Positions 8,182-16,685 are shown, counted from the stretch's first letter. The stretch is DNA of 64,000 nucleotides from Reyranella massiliensis 521 (GCA_945860205.1 CAMARK010000001.1:43894-107893), one strand, 5' to 3'. Notes: a model not told the origin generated them from the sequence alone. Made by a program: numbers and translations.

Positions 8182-8904
8182 ATGACCCAGCGCCGCACCT
8201 ATGTCTGCCTGCCTGGCGCCTGGATGGGCGCCTGGACGTGGAAGCTCGTCGTCGAGCGCCTCGCGGCAGTTGGACACGACGTCCACGCGCTGCCCTTCCG
8301 CGGCGTCGGCGAACGCGCCTCGGAACTGTCGCCCGATATCGACAACGACGTGCTGCTGGCCGACACGATCGATTATCTCGAGACGGAAGACCTGCGCGAC
8401 GTCGTGCTGGTCGGCCACAGCTTCGGCAGCCTGATCGCCAGCCTCACGACCGACCGCGTGCCCGAGCGCATCGGCCACCTGGCGATCATCGACGGCGGCA
8501 TCGCGCAGGATGGCCAATCGATCTTCGGCCGCATCCCGGCGGAGATCGTGGCCAAGCGGAAGAAGCTGGTGAAGATCGTCGACGGCACCGAGGTCCTGCC
8601 CTTTGCGCCGGTCGGCAGCCTGATCATCGACGATCCCGAGCTCGCCGCCTGGACGCACCGTCAGCTCACGCCGCATCCGCTCGCCTGCTACACCAAGCCG
8701 ATCCGCCTGTTCCATCCCGCCGGCAACGGTCGGCCGATGACCTACATCGCCTGCACCAGGCCACGCTATCCTGTTTCGGCAGGCATGCACGAGAAGGTCC
8801 AGGCGATGCCGCACGTCCGCTACAGGCCGATCGAGGCCGGCCACAACTGCATCCTCTCCGCGCCCGACCTGGTGGCGCGCGAGCTGCTGGAGATCCCGCG
8901 ATGA
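8182..8904 (+). CDS. Alpha/beta hydrolase, methylesterase/hydroxynitrile-lyase-like
   Basis: 240-residue cytoplasmic alpha/beta hydrolase. The oxyanion segment is LPGAWMGAWTW near the N terminus, the nucleophile is Ser80 in GHSFG, and the catalytic His lies in EAGHNC near residue 224. The short cap region and overall pattern resemble the plant MES/HNL-like esterase group, which is also common in bacteria. It begins right after the ankyrin stop and overlaps the next gene by ATGA, so expression is coupled. The natural substrate is unknown. Confidence 0.85.
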   Translation: MTQRRTYVCLPGAWMGAWTWKLVVERLAAVGHDVHALPFRGVGERASELSPDIDNDVLLADTIDYLETEDLRDVVLVGHSFGSLIASLTTDRVPERIGHLAIIDGGIAQDGQSIFGRIPAEIVAKRKKLVKIVDGTEVLPFAPVGSLIIDDPELAAWTHRQLTPHPLACYTKPIRLFHPAGNGRPMTYIACTRPRYPVSAGMHEKVQAMPHVRYRPIEAGHNCILSAPDLVARELLEIPR

Positions 8905-9272
8905 GCGGACAGATGATGATCCTGGTCGCCGGCCCCTATCGCTCCGGCACCAACGACGATCCCGTCCTGATCCAGCGCAACGTCGATGCCATGGAAGACA
9001 TGGCGCTGGCCGTCTTCCGGCGCGGCCATCTGCCGGTCCTCGGAGAATGGTTCGCCCTGCCGCTGCTGAAGCACGCCGGATCGAAGAAGATCGGCGATGC
9101 GGTGTTCGACGAGATCTTCCACCCCATCGCCCGCGAACTGATCGGCAAATGCGATGCCGTGCTGCGCATCGGCGGGCCTTCGACCGGTGCCGACGACATG
9201 GTGGCAACGGGCGAGCGTCTCGGGAAACGCATCTTCCGCAACCTGTCGGAAATTCCGGAGCGCCACCGATGA
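8901..9272 (+). CDS. DUF4406 nucleoside 2-deoxyribosyltransferase-like protein
   Basis: 123 residues with the fold signature of nucleoside 2-deoxyribosyltransferase-like (DUF4406) proteins: an opening LVAGPYRSG strand-loop, a central HLPVLGEW segment and a closing IGGPSTGADDMV loop that would bind a sugar or nucleotide. Family members with known activity exchange bases on deoxyribosides, but most DUF4406 proteins are uncharacterised. ATG 8901 overlaps the hydrolase TGA, and its own TGA overlaps the transporter ATG (9269). Confidence 0.75.
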   Translation: MSGQMMILVAGPYRSGTNDDPVLIQRNVDAMEDMALAVFRRGHLPVLGEWFALPLLKHAGSKKIGDAVFDEIFHPIARELIGKCDAVLRIGGPSTGADDMVATGERLGKRIFRNLSEIPERHR

Positions 9273-10522
9273 GCTGGCGCAGCGACCCCCTGGTCATCTC
9301 CGTCAATGCGCTCGGCATCAGCCAGATCACGGCCTGGGGCACGAGCTACTACTGCCTGGGCGTGCTGGCCAAGCCGATCGCCACCGAGACCGGCTGGAGC
9401 ATGAGCACGATCTTCCTCGGCTTCAGCGTCGCACTGGTGACGATGGGCCTGACCTCGACCTCGGTTGGGCGACTGATCGACCGCATCGGCGCCCGCTCGG
9501 TGATGTCGATCGGCACGATCATCGTCTCCGCGGGCCTGCTCGGCCTGTCGCAGGTTCGCGACGTCGCCTCTTATTTCGTGGCCTGGCTGGTGATCGGCGT
9601 GGGCATGCGCTGCTGCCTCTACGACGCGGCATTCGCCGCCCTGGTCCAGGCTGTGCCGAGCCGGGGGCGCGCCGCCATCTCCTATCTCACGCTCTATGGC
9701 GCCTATGCCTCGACGGTCTTCTGGGTGATTGGCCACTATGTGAACGAAGCCTACGGCTGGCGTGGGACGCTGCTGATCTTCGCGGGCATCAACCTCGCCA
9801 TCTGCCTGCCGCTCAACTGGCTGGGCCTTTCACGCCGCGAGCAGGCGACGGACACCGAAACGACAAAGGCGCCCGAGCGAGCGCAGGACGGCCCCGCGCT
9901 GGAGGGCCGGCGGCGCAAGGTCGGTATCGCGCTATTTGCGCTCATCATGTCGCTCAACGGGTTCGTGTTCGGCGTCGTGTCGCTGCAGCTCGTGCCCCTG
10001 CTGGAGGCGGCGGGTCTGGCCGGCGCGGCGGCGGTGTGGGTCGCCTCGCTCAAAGGCCATGGGCAGTTCGGTGGCCGTCTGGTCGAGATCTTCTTTGGAA
10101 AGAACCTCAAGGCCATGACCGTGGCGCGCATCGCCATCGGCGTCCTGCCGCCGGCACTGCTGTTGCTCATGCTGGCGCGCGGCGAGTTCTGGCTGCTCGT
10201 CACCTTCACTTTGCTACTCGGAGCCTCGCAAGGCGTGATCACCATCGTGCGCGGCGCCGTGCCGCTGGCACTTTTCGGTACCCAGGGTTATGGCGCGGTG
10301 CTGGGCCTGATCGCGACGCCGATCCTGCTGGTCAATGCCTTCTCGCCGGCGCTGTTCGCGCTGATCGTCGACCAGGTCGGCTGGCAGAATGCGCTGTATG
10401 CGCTGCTCGCCTGCGCGATCCTGACCTGGCTGGCCATCGAGATGATGTCGCGCTGGTACGAGAGTGCCCGCCAACAGCGTGGCGCAGGCGTTCAGGCTCC
10501 GGACTCTCCCCGCCGCAGGTGA
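9269..10522 (+). CDS. MFS transporter
   Basis: 417-residue major facilitator with 12 predicted helices in two halves. They are joined by a charged loop around residues 190-215 (RREQATDTETTK...). A GRLIDRIGAR motif between helices 2 and 3 matches the MFS A-motif. It is the last gene of a coupled four-gene set, so it may export or import the compound handled by the hydrolase and DUF4406 protein; that is inference from the overlapping start codons. The C-terminal tail after residue 395 is hydrophilic and Arg-rich. Confidence 0.87.
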   Translation: MSWRSDPLVISVNALGISQITAWGTSYYCLGVLAKPIATETGWSMSTIFLGFSVALVTMGLTSTSVGRLIDRIGARSVMSIGTIIVSAGLLGLSQVRDVASYFVAWLVIGVGMRCCLYDAAFAALVQAVPSRGRAAISYLTLYGAYASTVFWVIGHYVNEAYGWRGTLLIFAGINLAICLPLNWLGLSRREQATDTETTKAPERAQDGPALEGRRRKVGIALFALIMSLNGFVFGVVSLQLVPLLEAAGLAGAAAVWVASLKGHGQFGGRLVEIFFGKNLKAMTVARIAIGVLPPALLLLMLARGEFWLLVTFTLLLGASQGVITIVRGAVPLALFGTQGYGAVLGLIATPILLVNAFSPALFALIVDQVGWQNALYALLACAILTWLAIEMMSRWYESARQQRGAGVQAPDSPRRR

Positions 10523-10616
10523 CCCTGCACGGCGGCCTCGATCGTCGGAAAAAACGCTCCTCGCCGAAGTGACCGAGCGGGCCGAAGCGCCTGAGCTTTT
10601 CCTGCGCCCGACCCAG
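10523..10616 (-). pseudogene. Possible remnant of a STAS-like C terminus (weak)
   Basis: The 94 bases between two converging genes contain, on the minus strand, a reading LRRFGPLGHFGEE that continues in another frame as FFPTIEAAVQG after a run of six T. This resembles the last helix-strand of sulphate-permease/STAS domains. It is short, broken and lacks an upstream partner, so it may be chance. Confidence 0.15.
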
Positions 10617-11237
10617 TCAAGCAGGAGCGGTCGCTCGTTGCCCGGGGCCTGGTGTCGGCGTTTTCAGGAAGCAATAGGCAGCGAACGCCAGCAGGGAAGC
10701 CATCCACAGATAGAAGCCGAGGCCAAGGCGGTCGAGAGGGTTGAGATTGTCGGCAGCGGACAACCCTCCGGTAAACGGCACGCCATCGAAGGCGTACGAC
10801 TGCAGGCCGAGAACGATCGCGAGCACGGACAGGATCTTTGCCGCCGGGCGATTGGCGCCGAGCCCCGATATCAACACAGCGATGAGCATCAGCGGATTTG
10901 CAAGCCATGCCAATGTGCCGTCAAAGATGACCACCCAGCCCATCAGCAGGGGCTCGTAGCCATAGGACGAACGGGCCATGGGGATGTCCCAACCCTTGCA
11001 ATAGTCGAGTATCTTTGCCTTATCGATGTAGGTCTTGGCGGGCTTGGCATCCTCATCGCATATCAGCGAGCCGTCGCCGCCGAAGGGGAACGCCTCGCAG
11101 TTGACGTTGTCTTTGACGATGGAAGCGCATACGCCGTACTTGGGATTGGACCGTACGTCGGACTTGTAAATGATCGCCGGCGCGACCAGCGCCGCGGCAT
11201 ACAGGGCCAGCCCGGCAATCAGAGAAATAAGTCGCAA
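10617..11237 (-). CDS. Hypothetical membrane protein
   Basis: About 206 residues, not recognised. It has an N-terminal hydrophobic segment, a hydrophilic part of about 90 residues with four Cys (VCAS, NCEA, ICDE, YCKG) that could form disulphides outside the membrane, then three hydrophobic helices and a Pro-rich tail. No ATG lies near the start. TTG 11237 is preferred because GAGGGC precedes it and it opens directly into the first helix; TTG 11276 is a longer alternative. It is transcribed toward the MFS gene. Topology suggests an inner-membrane protein with a periplasmic loop. Confidence 0.6.
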   Translation of the reverse strand: MRLISLIAGLALYAAALVAPAIIYKSDVRSNPKYGVCASIVKDNVNCEAFPFGGDGSLICDEDAKPAKTYIDKAKILDYCKGWDIPMARSSYGYEPLLMGWVVIFDGTLAWLANPLMLIAVLISGLGANRPAAKILSVLAIVLGLQSYAFDGVPFTGGLSAADNLNPLDRLGLGFYLWMASLLAFAAYCFLKTPTPGPGQRATAPA

Positions 11238-11344
11238 CCTGCCCTCATCTGCCCAGTCTAGGACGGCACCATGCAACCGGCAATGTTGGACGCCCGACCT
11301 GCGTGCTGGCGTCAGCGAGCGACCGCCTCTTGCTGCTGGAGCGG

Positions 11345-12088
11345 CTAGAAGGACTCCTTATAGGGCCTGAGATCGATCTCGTGGCTCCAGGCGCTGCGCG
11401 GCTGGCGATGGATATGCCAGTAATTCTCGACGATCGCTTCGATGCCCAGCAGGCCATCGGGACCGGCCTTGTCCTTGCGGTCGGGCATGCGCGACAGCAA
11501 TCGCTCGCCCTCGATACCGCCGTCGATGATGACGTGCGCGACATGGATTCCCTGCGGCCCGAACTCGCGGGCCATCGACTGGACCATGAGCCGCAGCCCG
11601 CCCTTGGTGGCGTTGAAGGCAGCGAAGCGAGGCCGGCCGCGCAGCGAGCCCGAGGCGCCGGTGAAGATCACCGTGCCGCGGCCGAGCGGCGCCAGCCGGC
11701 GCGCCGCCTCGCGGGCGAACAGGAAGCCGGCGAAGCAGCCGACGCGCCAGGAGTCCTCGAAATGCTGGGCCGTCATCTCGCGGAAATCGACGGCCTGGTT
11801 GTTGCCCATGTTGAACACCAGCAGGTCGGCGGGCGACCCCTCGGCATCGTCGGCCATCGCGCGGTCGAACAGGGCGACCACGTCGGCTTCCCTGGTGCCA
11901 TCGGTCACGACGGCCGTGGCCGAGCCGCCGGCGGTCCGAATGGTCTCGACGACCTTCTCGATCTTGGCCGCGGTGCGCCCGGCGACCAGCACGTGATATC
12001 CCTCTTTCGCAAAGCGACGGCTGAGCCCCGCGCCCACGCCGCGTTCCGCGCCAACACCCAGGACCACGGCTTTCGGCTTCTTGGCCAT
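11345..12088 (-). CDS. SDR-family protein with Phe in place of catalytic Tyr
   Basis: 247-residue short-chain dehydrogenase fold. The nucleotide loop is GVGAERGVGAG near residues 11-21 and Ser146 is in the expected place (FTGASGS). The active-site YxxxK is instead FNATK (Phe158, Lys162). The usual NNAG is FNMGNN. It may bind NAD(P) but would be a poor classical oxidoreductase; a few SDR branches share this substitution. ATG 12088 is divergent from the thioesterase pair, with 83 bases between. Confidence 0.85.
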   Translation of the reverse strand: MAKKPKAVVLGVGAERGVGAGLSRRFAKEGYHVLVAGRTAAKIEKVVETIRTAGGSATAVVTDGTREADVVALFDRAMADDAEGSPADLLVFNMGNNQAVDFREMTAQHFEDSWRVGCFAGFLFAREAARRLAPLGRGTVIFTGASGSLRGRPRFAAFNATKGGLRLMVQSMAREFGPQGIHVAHVIIDGGIEGERLLSRMPDRKDKAGPDGLLGIEAIVENYWHIHRQPRSAWSHEIDLRPYKESF

Positions 12089-12171
12089 CTCGACACTCCC
12101 CGAAACGATGATTGAAACGACGATGGAGAGAACTTGCGGGGCGCATGGGCTGTTCGCTACGGTCCCGCCGC

Positions 12172-12684
12172 ATGAAATTAGCTCCCTACCCCATGATCGA
12201 ACTCGATCTGAGCGCGCCGCTCGATCGTCATCGCGCCACCGTCAAGCCGGACTGGATCGACTGGAACGGCCACATGAACGTCGGCTACTACGTCGTGGCC
12301 TTCGACCAGGCGACCGACACGCTTTGCCAGCAGTTCGCCTGCGGTTTCGAGTACACGCGCGACAAGATCGGCATGACCTTCGTGCTCGAGGCGCACGTCA
12401 CCTACGATCGCGAGGTCAAGGAGGGCGATGCGCTCAGGATCACCACCCAGATCCTCGACCATGACGCCAAGCGCATCCACTACATCCACGCCATGTATCA
12501 CGCCGACGAGGGATACCTCGCCGCCACCAACGAGCTCATGCTGATGAACATCGACTATGTGAGCCGCCGCTCCGCCCCCTGGCCCGACTTCGCCATGGAA
12601 CGCATCGAGCGGCTGGCGGCGGCACACGCCGCGCTGCCCAAGCCCCGACAGGCCGGGCGTCTCATCGGCATCAAGAAGAAGTAG
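12172..12684 (+). CDS. Acyl-CoA thioesterase-like hot-dog protein (copy 1)
   Basis: 170-residue single hot-dog domain of the 4HBT-like type, with the signature DWNGHMNVGYY near residue 30. This is also the signature of the thioesterase fused to or adjacent to carnitine dehydrogenase (betainyl-CoA thioesterase). It would hydrolyse a short acyl-CoA. No carnitine gene is present here, so the substrate is open. It is about 55-60% identical by eye to the gene that follows, from which it is separated by 5 bases. ATG 12172 lacks a good ribosome-binding site; ATG 12193 is possible. Confidence 0.83.
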   Translation: MKLAPYPMIELDLSAPLDRHRATVKPDWIDWNGHMNVGYYVVAFDQATDTLCQQFACGFEYTRDKIGMTFVLEAHVTYDREVKEGDALRITTQILDHDAKRIHYIHAMYHADEGYLAATNELMLMNIDYVSRRSAPWPDFAMERIERLAAAHAALPKPRQAGRLIGIKKK

Positions 12685-12689
12685 CATCC

Positions 12690-13205
12690 ATGATCGAGTC
12701 ACTGCCCTACGAACTGCCCGACCTCGTCACACGCGCCCCGCTCGACACACATCGCTCGACCGTGCTGCCGGAATGGGTCGACTGGAACGGCCACATGAAC
12801 GTGGCCTTCTATGTCACGGCCTTCGACCAGGCCTCGGGCGCCTTCATGCGTAACATGGGACTGGGCCGGCGCTACGTCGACGGCAAGCTCGGCATGACCT
12901 TCGTGCTCGAAACCCACGTCACTTACGATCGCGAGATGAGGGAAGGCGCGCCGATGCGCTTTGCCACCCAGCTGCTCGAGCGCGACGCCAAGAAGGTCCA
13001 TCTCTTCCACGAGATGTTCCACGCCGAGCAGGGCTACCTGGCGGCGACCAACGAAACCATCGTGATGAACATCGATTACGCTACGCGCCGCTCCGCGCCC
13101 TGGCCGGTGCCGGTGACCGGGCGCCTGGAGTCGCTATGGGCAACCCACCAGTTGCTGCCCACGCCGGCGAAAGCCGGCCGGGTCATGGGACTTTCGAAGA
13201 AGTAG
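12690..13205 (+). CDS. Acyl-CoA thioesterase-like hot-dog protein (copy 2)
   Basis: 171-residue paralogue of the preceding protein. It shares DWNGHMN, GMTFVLE, HVTYDRE, GYLAATNE and MNIDY followed by RRSAPWP, and the same closing AGR-x-GxxKK. A tandem duplication is clear from the order and spacing. The specificity loop after the first helix differs (AFMRNMGLGRRYV against TLCQQFACGFEYT), so the pair may take different acyl groups or form a heteromer. Its last 23 bases overlap the 3' end of the converging acetyltransferase gene. Confidence 0.83.
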   Translation: MIESLPYELPDLVTRAPLDTHRSTVLPEWVDWNGHMNVAFYVTAFDQASGAFMRNMGLGRRYVDGKLGMTFVLETHVTYDREMREGAPMRFATQLLERDAKKVHLFHEMFHAEQGYLAATNETIVMNIDYATRRSAPWPVPVTGRLESLWATHQLLPTPAKAGRVMGLSKK

Positions 13206-13701
13206 AGGGCGAAGAAGTAGCGAGCGCCGCCACCGCCTCGCCGCTCAAGCGATAGGGCAGCCAGTTGCGGATCCATTTGAAGCCGATGCGCTCGTAGAAG
13301 CCGCGCGCCGGATTCCAGTCGAGCACATTGAGATCCATGCGCTTAAAACTTTTGGCGGCGCACTCACGCGCCAGCGCCACCATCAGCGCGCGGGCAACGC
13401 CGCCACGGCGCTCCTCGGGCACGACCCAGATATCTTCGATGAAGATGCCACGGGCGGCGGTCCAGACCGAGTAGTTGAAGGTGTAAATCGCGAAGCCGAC
13501 CGGCACGCCGCCGCGTTCGGCGATCAAGGCCACAAATTTTGGATCGGCGCCGAAGCCGTCGCGGGCCAGCGTCTGCGGCGTCGAGGTGACGGCGTCGGGC
13601 TCGTCCTCATAGGTCGCGAGGTCGATCGAGAAGCGATGGAGGAGATCGACGTCGTCGACGGTTGCGGGACGAACGACGACCGAGGCTTGCTTAGCCGGCA
13701 C
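13183..13701 (-). CDS. GNAT-family N-acetyltransferase
   Basis: About 172 residues with the GNAT fold: acetyl-CoA-binding motif VVPEERRGGVARAL near residue 105 and the C-terminal ARGFYERIGFK motif. Acceptor unknown; the layout resembles diamine (SAT-like) or aminoglycoside-type small-molecule acetyltransferases. GTG 13701 is preferred because GGAGG lies exactly 4-5 bases upstream; ATG 13713 would add four residues and has no site. The start overlaps the end of the DUF2783 gene, so it is coupled to the hydroxylase operon. Confidence 0.85.
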   Translation of the reverse strand: MPAKQASVVVRPATVDDVDLLHRFSIDLATYEDEPDAVTSTPQTLARDGFGADPKFVALIAERGGVPVGFAIYTFNYSVWTAARGIFIEDIWVVPEERRGGVARALMVALARECAAKSFKRMDLNVLDWNPARGFYERIGFKWIRNWLPYRLSGEAVAALATSSPSTSSKVP

Positions 13702-13921
13702 GGGAACCTCCATTCAGCGACAGACGGGCGGCGACCAGGGCCTCGCCGATGACATCGGCGTCGCCGACATGGTTGGCGAGCAGCAGGATCAACCCGGCAT
13801 CGAAGGCGCGGCACTGGTCGTCATTCAGATCTCGATGCGCGTCAATGATGGCGTTGTAGACTTCGTCGGGCCGCCTGAGATTGAGCGTGCGCCGGAGCGC
13901 CCCTGTTGCCGCGTCCGCCAT
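13691..13921 (-). CDS. DUF2783 small protein
   Basis: 76-residue protein with the DUF2783 pattern: LRRPDEVYNAIIDAHRDL, then FDAGLILLLANHVGD. No catalytic motif is seen. Genes of this family usually sit next to MhpA-like FAD hydroxylases, as here, so an accessory role in that enzyme system is likely but unproven. ATG 13921 follows GGGAGAAGG; the stop codon of the hydroxylase is 11 bases upstream. A TTG at 13936 that overlaps that stop is less likely. Confidence 0.78.
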   Translation of the reverse strand: MADAATGALRRTLNLRRPDEVYNAIIDAHRDLNDDQCRAFDAGLILLLANHVGDADVIGEALVAARLSLNGGSRAG

Positions 13922-13932
13922 TGCCTTCTCCC

Positions 13933-15576
13933 TCAACCCTGGCCCGTAGCGCGCTGCAGCGCTGCCGCCAGTTCCCGCGCGTCGGGCCGGCGCCAGCGCG
14001 CCGCGACATAGCGATCCGGACGAATCAGGTAAGCCGTGCCGGCGCGGCCGTCGTAGCGCTGCCGTACCAGCCCGTCGCGGTCCTGCAGCGCCGTCCAGCC
14101 AAGCGGTGCCGCGCCCTCGCGCGCCACCATCACGCCCGCCATTCCAGCCGGCAGCGCAGGCAGGTCGGCGGCGCGGGCAGCGAAGGCGATCAACGTGAAA
14201 TCAGGGCCGACATGATCGACCAGGAAGCCGCCGCGGCCATTTACGACAGGCGCATCGACCATCGCCGTCCCGGGCGCAGGCCCCCGCAGCCAATCGGTGT
14301 CGCCTTCAGGCGTATCGATGGACGAGCCGGGCTGGACGGTCGGCACCGAGAGCCGGCCGCTGTTGACCAGGGACCGGGCGAACGGAAACTCCCGCGCCAG
14401 CGCCAGCGTGGCGTCGCGAAAAGCGCGTGAGGCCGGGAACTTGGGCGTGATGAAATCGGTGCTGCGGGTGGAGTTCAGGATGTTTTCCTGCGCTGCGGCG
14501 CGGCGTTCGTTGCAGTAGCTTTCCAGCAGCGAGGCCGGTGACGTGCCCGCCAGCACGCGCGCCAGTTTCCAGGCGAGGTTGTCGACATCGGCCACCGCTG
14601 CATTGCCGCCGCGCGCGCCAAACGGCGAGACGACATGGGCGGCGTCGCCGGCGAAGATCACGCGGCCCTGCACGAAGCGGTCCATCATGCGGCAAGTGAA
14701 AGTGTAGACGCTGCTCCACTCATGCTCCCAGGTGGCGTCGGGGCCGAACATCTGGCGCAGGCGTCGATCGACGTTCTCCGGCTTCTTCTCCTCCTCCGGA
14801 TCGGCATCGCGGCCGAGCTGGAAGTCGACCCGCAGCACATTGTCGGCCTGGCGGTGCAACAGCACGGAATTGGTCGGGTGAAATGACGGATAGAACCAGA
14901 AGCGCCGCTCTTTCGGCAATTCGCTGGTGAAACGGATATCGGCGATCAGGAATTGGTCGTGGAAGACCTCGCCGGGGAACGGCAGGTCGAGCAGGTGCCG
15001 CACGGCGCTCCGCACGCCATCGCAGGCGACCAGCCAGTCCGCTTCGAGCGTGTAGCGCCCGTCCGGCGTCTCGACATCGAGCACGACGCCTTTGGAGTCC
15101 GGCCGGACGCCCACGACCTTGTTGCGGAAGCGCAGGTCGATCAGTTTTTCGTCGAGGCAGCGGTCGAACAGGTATTCCTCGACATAGTACTGCTGCAGAT
15201 TCACGAAGGCCGGGAACTTGTGGCCGGGCTCAGGCGCCAGGTTGAAGTGGTAGATCGGCGTGTCGTGTAGATAGACCTCGCCCTGCTCCCAGGTGATGCC
15301 CTTGTCGACCATGCGCTGGGCGATACCGAAGCGGTCCCAGGTTTCCAGGCTGTGCTGGGCCTGGCAGATCGACCGGCTGCCGTTGCTGACCGTGTCGTCC
15401 TCGTCGAGCAGCACCGAGGCCACGCCACGCACCGCGAGCGCCAGCGCCAATGTCGGGCCGGCAAGCCCCGCGCCCACGATCACGACCGGCCGACGCTTGC
15501 TCTTGCCGTCAAGGTCCGGGCCGTCGAGTTCGGTTGGCCGGCGATAAGGATAATGGCGGTACTGGTACGAACTCAT
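13933..15576 (-). CDS. FAD-dependent aromatic hydroxylase, MhpA-like
   Basis: 547-residue group A flavoprotein monooxygenase. The FAD-binding GAGLAGPTLALAL lies near residues 35-47, the DG motif in ACDGVRSAVR near 195, and the GD motif FAGDAAHVVSPFGARGGN near 320. A C-terminal thioredoxin-like tail of about 130 residues is typical of 3-(3-hydroxyphenyl)propionate hydroxylases. The reaction would be NAD(P)H- and O2-dependent ortho-hydroxylation of a phenolic acid in the cytoplasm. It is the second gene of the operon, 25 bases after the MBL-fold gene. The ring substrate is not identifiable. Confidence 0.88.
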   Translation of the reverse strand: MSSYQYRHYPYRRPTELDGPDLDGKSKRRPVVIVGAGLAGPTLALALAVRGVASVLLDEDDTVSNGSRSICQAQHSLETWDRFGIAQRMVDKGITWEQGEVYLHDTPIYHFNLAPEPGHKFPAFVNLQQYYVEEYLFDRCLDEKLIDLRFRNKVVGVRPDSKGVVLDVETPDGRYTLEADWLVACDGVRSAVRHLLDLPFPGEVFHDQFLIADIRFTSELPKERRFWFYPSFHPTNSVLLHRQADNVLRVDFQLGRDADPEEEKKPENVDRRLRQMFGPDATWEHEWSSVYTFTCRMMDRFVQGRVIFAGDAAHVVSPFGARGGNAAVADVDNLAWKLARVLAGTSPASLLESYCNERRAAAQENILNSTRSTDFITPKFPASRAFRDATLALAREFPFARSLVNSGRLSVPTVQPGSSIDTPEGDTDWLRGPAPGTAMVDAPVVNGRGGFLVDHVGPDFTLIAFAARAADLPALPAGMAGVMVAREGAAPLGWTALQDRDGLVRQRYDGRAGTAYLIRPDRYVAARWRRPDARELAAALQRATGQG

Positions 15577-15601
15577 TGTCTTCCGGACCGGAAGAGCATG
15601 A

Positions 15602-16558
15602 TCAGTCCGCCTTTTCCAGCGCCGCCCACATCTCGATGTCGCGCTCGGCGGTCCAGATGCGCGGATGGTCGAGGCCCTTGGCCTCGTCGTAGGCCCGCGA
15701 CACGTCGAACGGCATACAGTGCTCGAAGATCACCCAGTTGCCGTAGCGTGGCTGCAGCGCCGCCATCGCCTTATCGTAGGCGAGCTTCAGCGAATCTCCG
15801 GCCTCGGCGCTCTGCGACACGGCCTTGTAGAGGTCGGCCAGGAACGCCTGGGTGCCGGCGATGCCTTCCTCCACGGCGCCGGCGCCCATCAGCGCATCGC
15901 CGCGGCCGGGCACCAGCGCGTCGGCCTTGAGGTCGCGCAGCTTCTGCAGCGTCTCGGGCCAGTCCTTGTAGTGGGCGTCGCCGGCATAGGGCGTGGCGCC
16001 GTATTCCACGAGGTCGCCGCTGAACAGGGTGCGCTCCTCGGGCAGCCAGACGATCGTGTCGCCCTTGGTGTGACCGCGCCCGGCGTGGATGATGTCGACC
16101 TGCAGCTTGCCCAGCCACAGGGTCATGCGGTCATTGAAGGTGATGGTGGGCCAGGTGAGGCCGGGAATGGTCTCGGCGGCCTGGAACAGGCGCGGGAAGC
16201 GCTGGAGCTCGGACTTGTAGTCCTGGGCGCCGCGCTCGACGATCATCTCGCGCGTCGCCTCGCTGCAGATAATGTGCTCGGGACTGTAGCCGCTGGCGCC
16301 CAACACGCGGACCGCATGATAGTGCGACAGCACGACGTATTTGATCGGCTTGTCGGTGACGGTGCGGATGCGCTCGATCACCTGCTCGGCCATCTTCGGT
16401 GTCGCCTGGGCATCGATCACCATGACCGCGTCGTCGCCGACCACGATCCCGGTGTTGGGATCGCCCTCGGCCGTGAAGGCATAGGCGTGCTCGGACAGAC
16501 GGCTGAAGGTGATCTTCTTGTCCACCATGTCCGCCTGCGAGGCGAAGGCCCTGGCCAT
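15602..16558 (-). CDS. MBL-fold metallo-hydrolase with altered metal motif
   Basis: 318-residue metallo-beta-lactamase-fold protein. The canonical HxHxDH is changed to HYHAVR (residues 79-84), so the second-site Asp and His are missing. The downstream ligands remain, namely His in AGRGHTKGD and Asp in FSGDLVEYG. This variant might bind a single metal. It is the first gene of the operon with the FAD hydroxylase and DUF2783; a lactonase or thioester-like hydrolysis in aromatic catabolism is a guess. ATG 16558 follows GGGGAG. Confidence 0.82.
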   Translation of the reverse strand: MARAFASQADMVDKKITFSRLSEHAYAFTAEGDPNTGIVVGDDAVMVIDAQATPKMAEQVIERIRTVTDKPIKYVVLSHYHAVRVLGASGYSPEHIICSEATREMIVERGAQDYKSELQRFPRLFQAAETIPGLTWPTITFNDRMTLWLGKLQVDIIHAGRGHTKGDTIVWLPEERTLFSGDLVEYGATPYAGDAHYKDWPETLQKLRDLKADALVPGRGDALMGAGAVEEGIAGTQAFLADLYKAVSQSAEAGDSLKLAYDKAMAALQPRYGNWVIFEHCMPFDVSRAYDEAKGLDHPRIWTAERDIEMWAALEKAD

Positions 16559-16593
16559 CGGTGTGTCTCCCCTGCGCGTTCGATGTTCGCAAG

Positions 16594-16622
16594 GAACCTA
16601 TGCAGCGTGCGCGGGCCAAGTC
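16594..16622 (-). promoter_or_regulatory. Candidate sigma-70 promoter of the hydroxylase operon
   Basis: On the minus strand TTGACT (16617-16622) and ATAGGT (16594-16599) are 17 bases apart, placing transcription start near 16587 and a leader of about 30 bases before the MBL gene. The -35 is strong and the -10 is weak. Confidence 0.4.
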
Positions 16623-16685
16623 AAAGCGCGCCGCGCCGGACTATTCACAGGTCGCTGGTCACAGGCCACCTGCAGTGCCGCAGCG

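Noticed and set aside
7156..9342. A 728-codon minus-strand frame opposite the ankyrin, hydrolase and DUF4406 genes
   Set aside because: Shadow of the true plus-strand genes; no start context, no domain, composition of an antisense frame.
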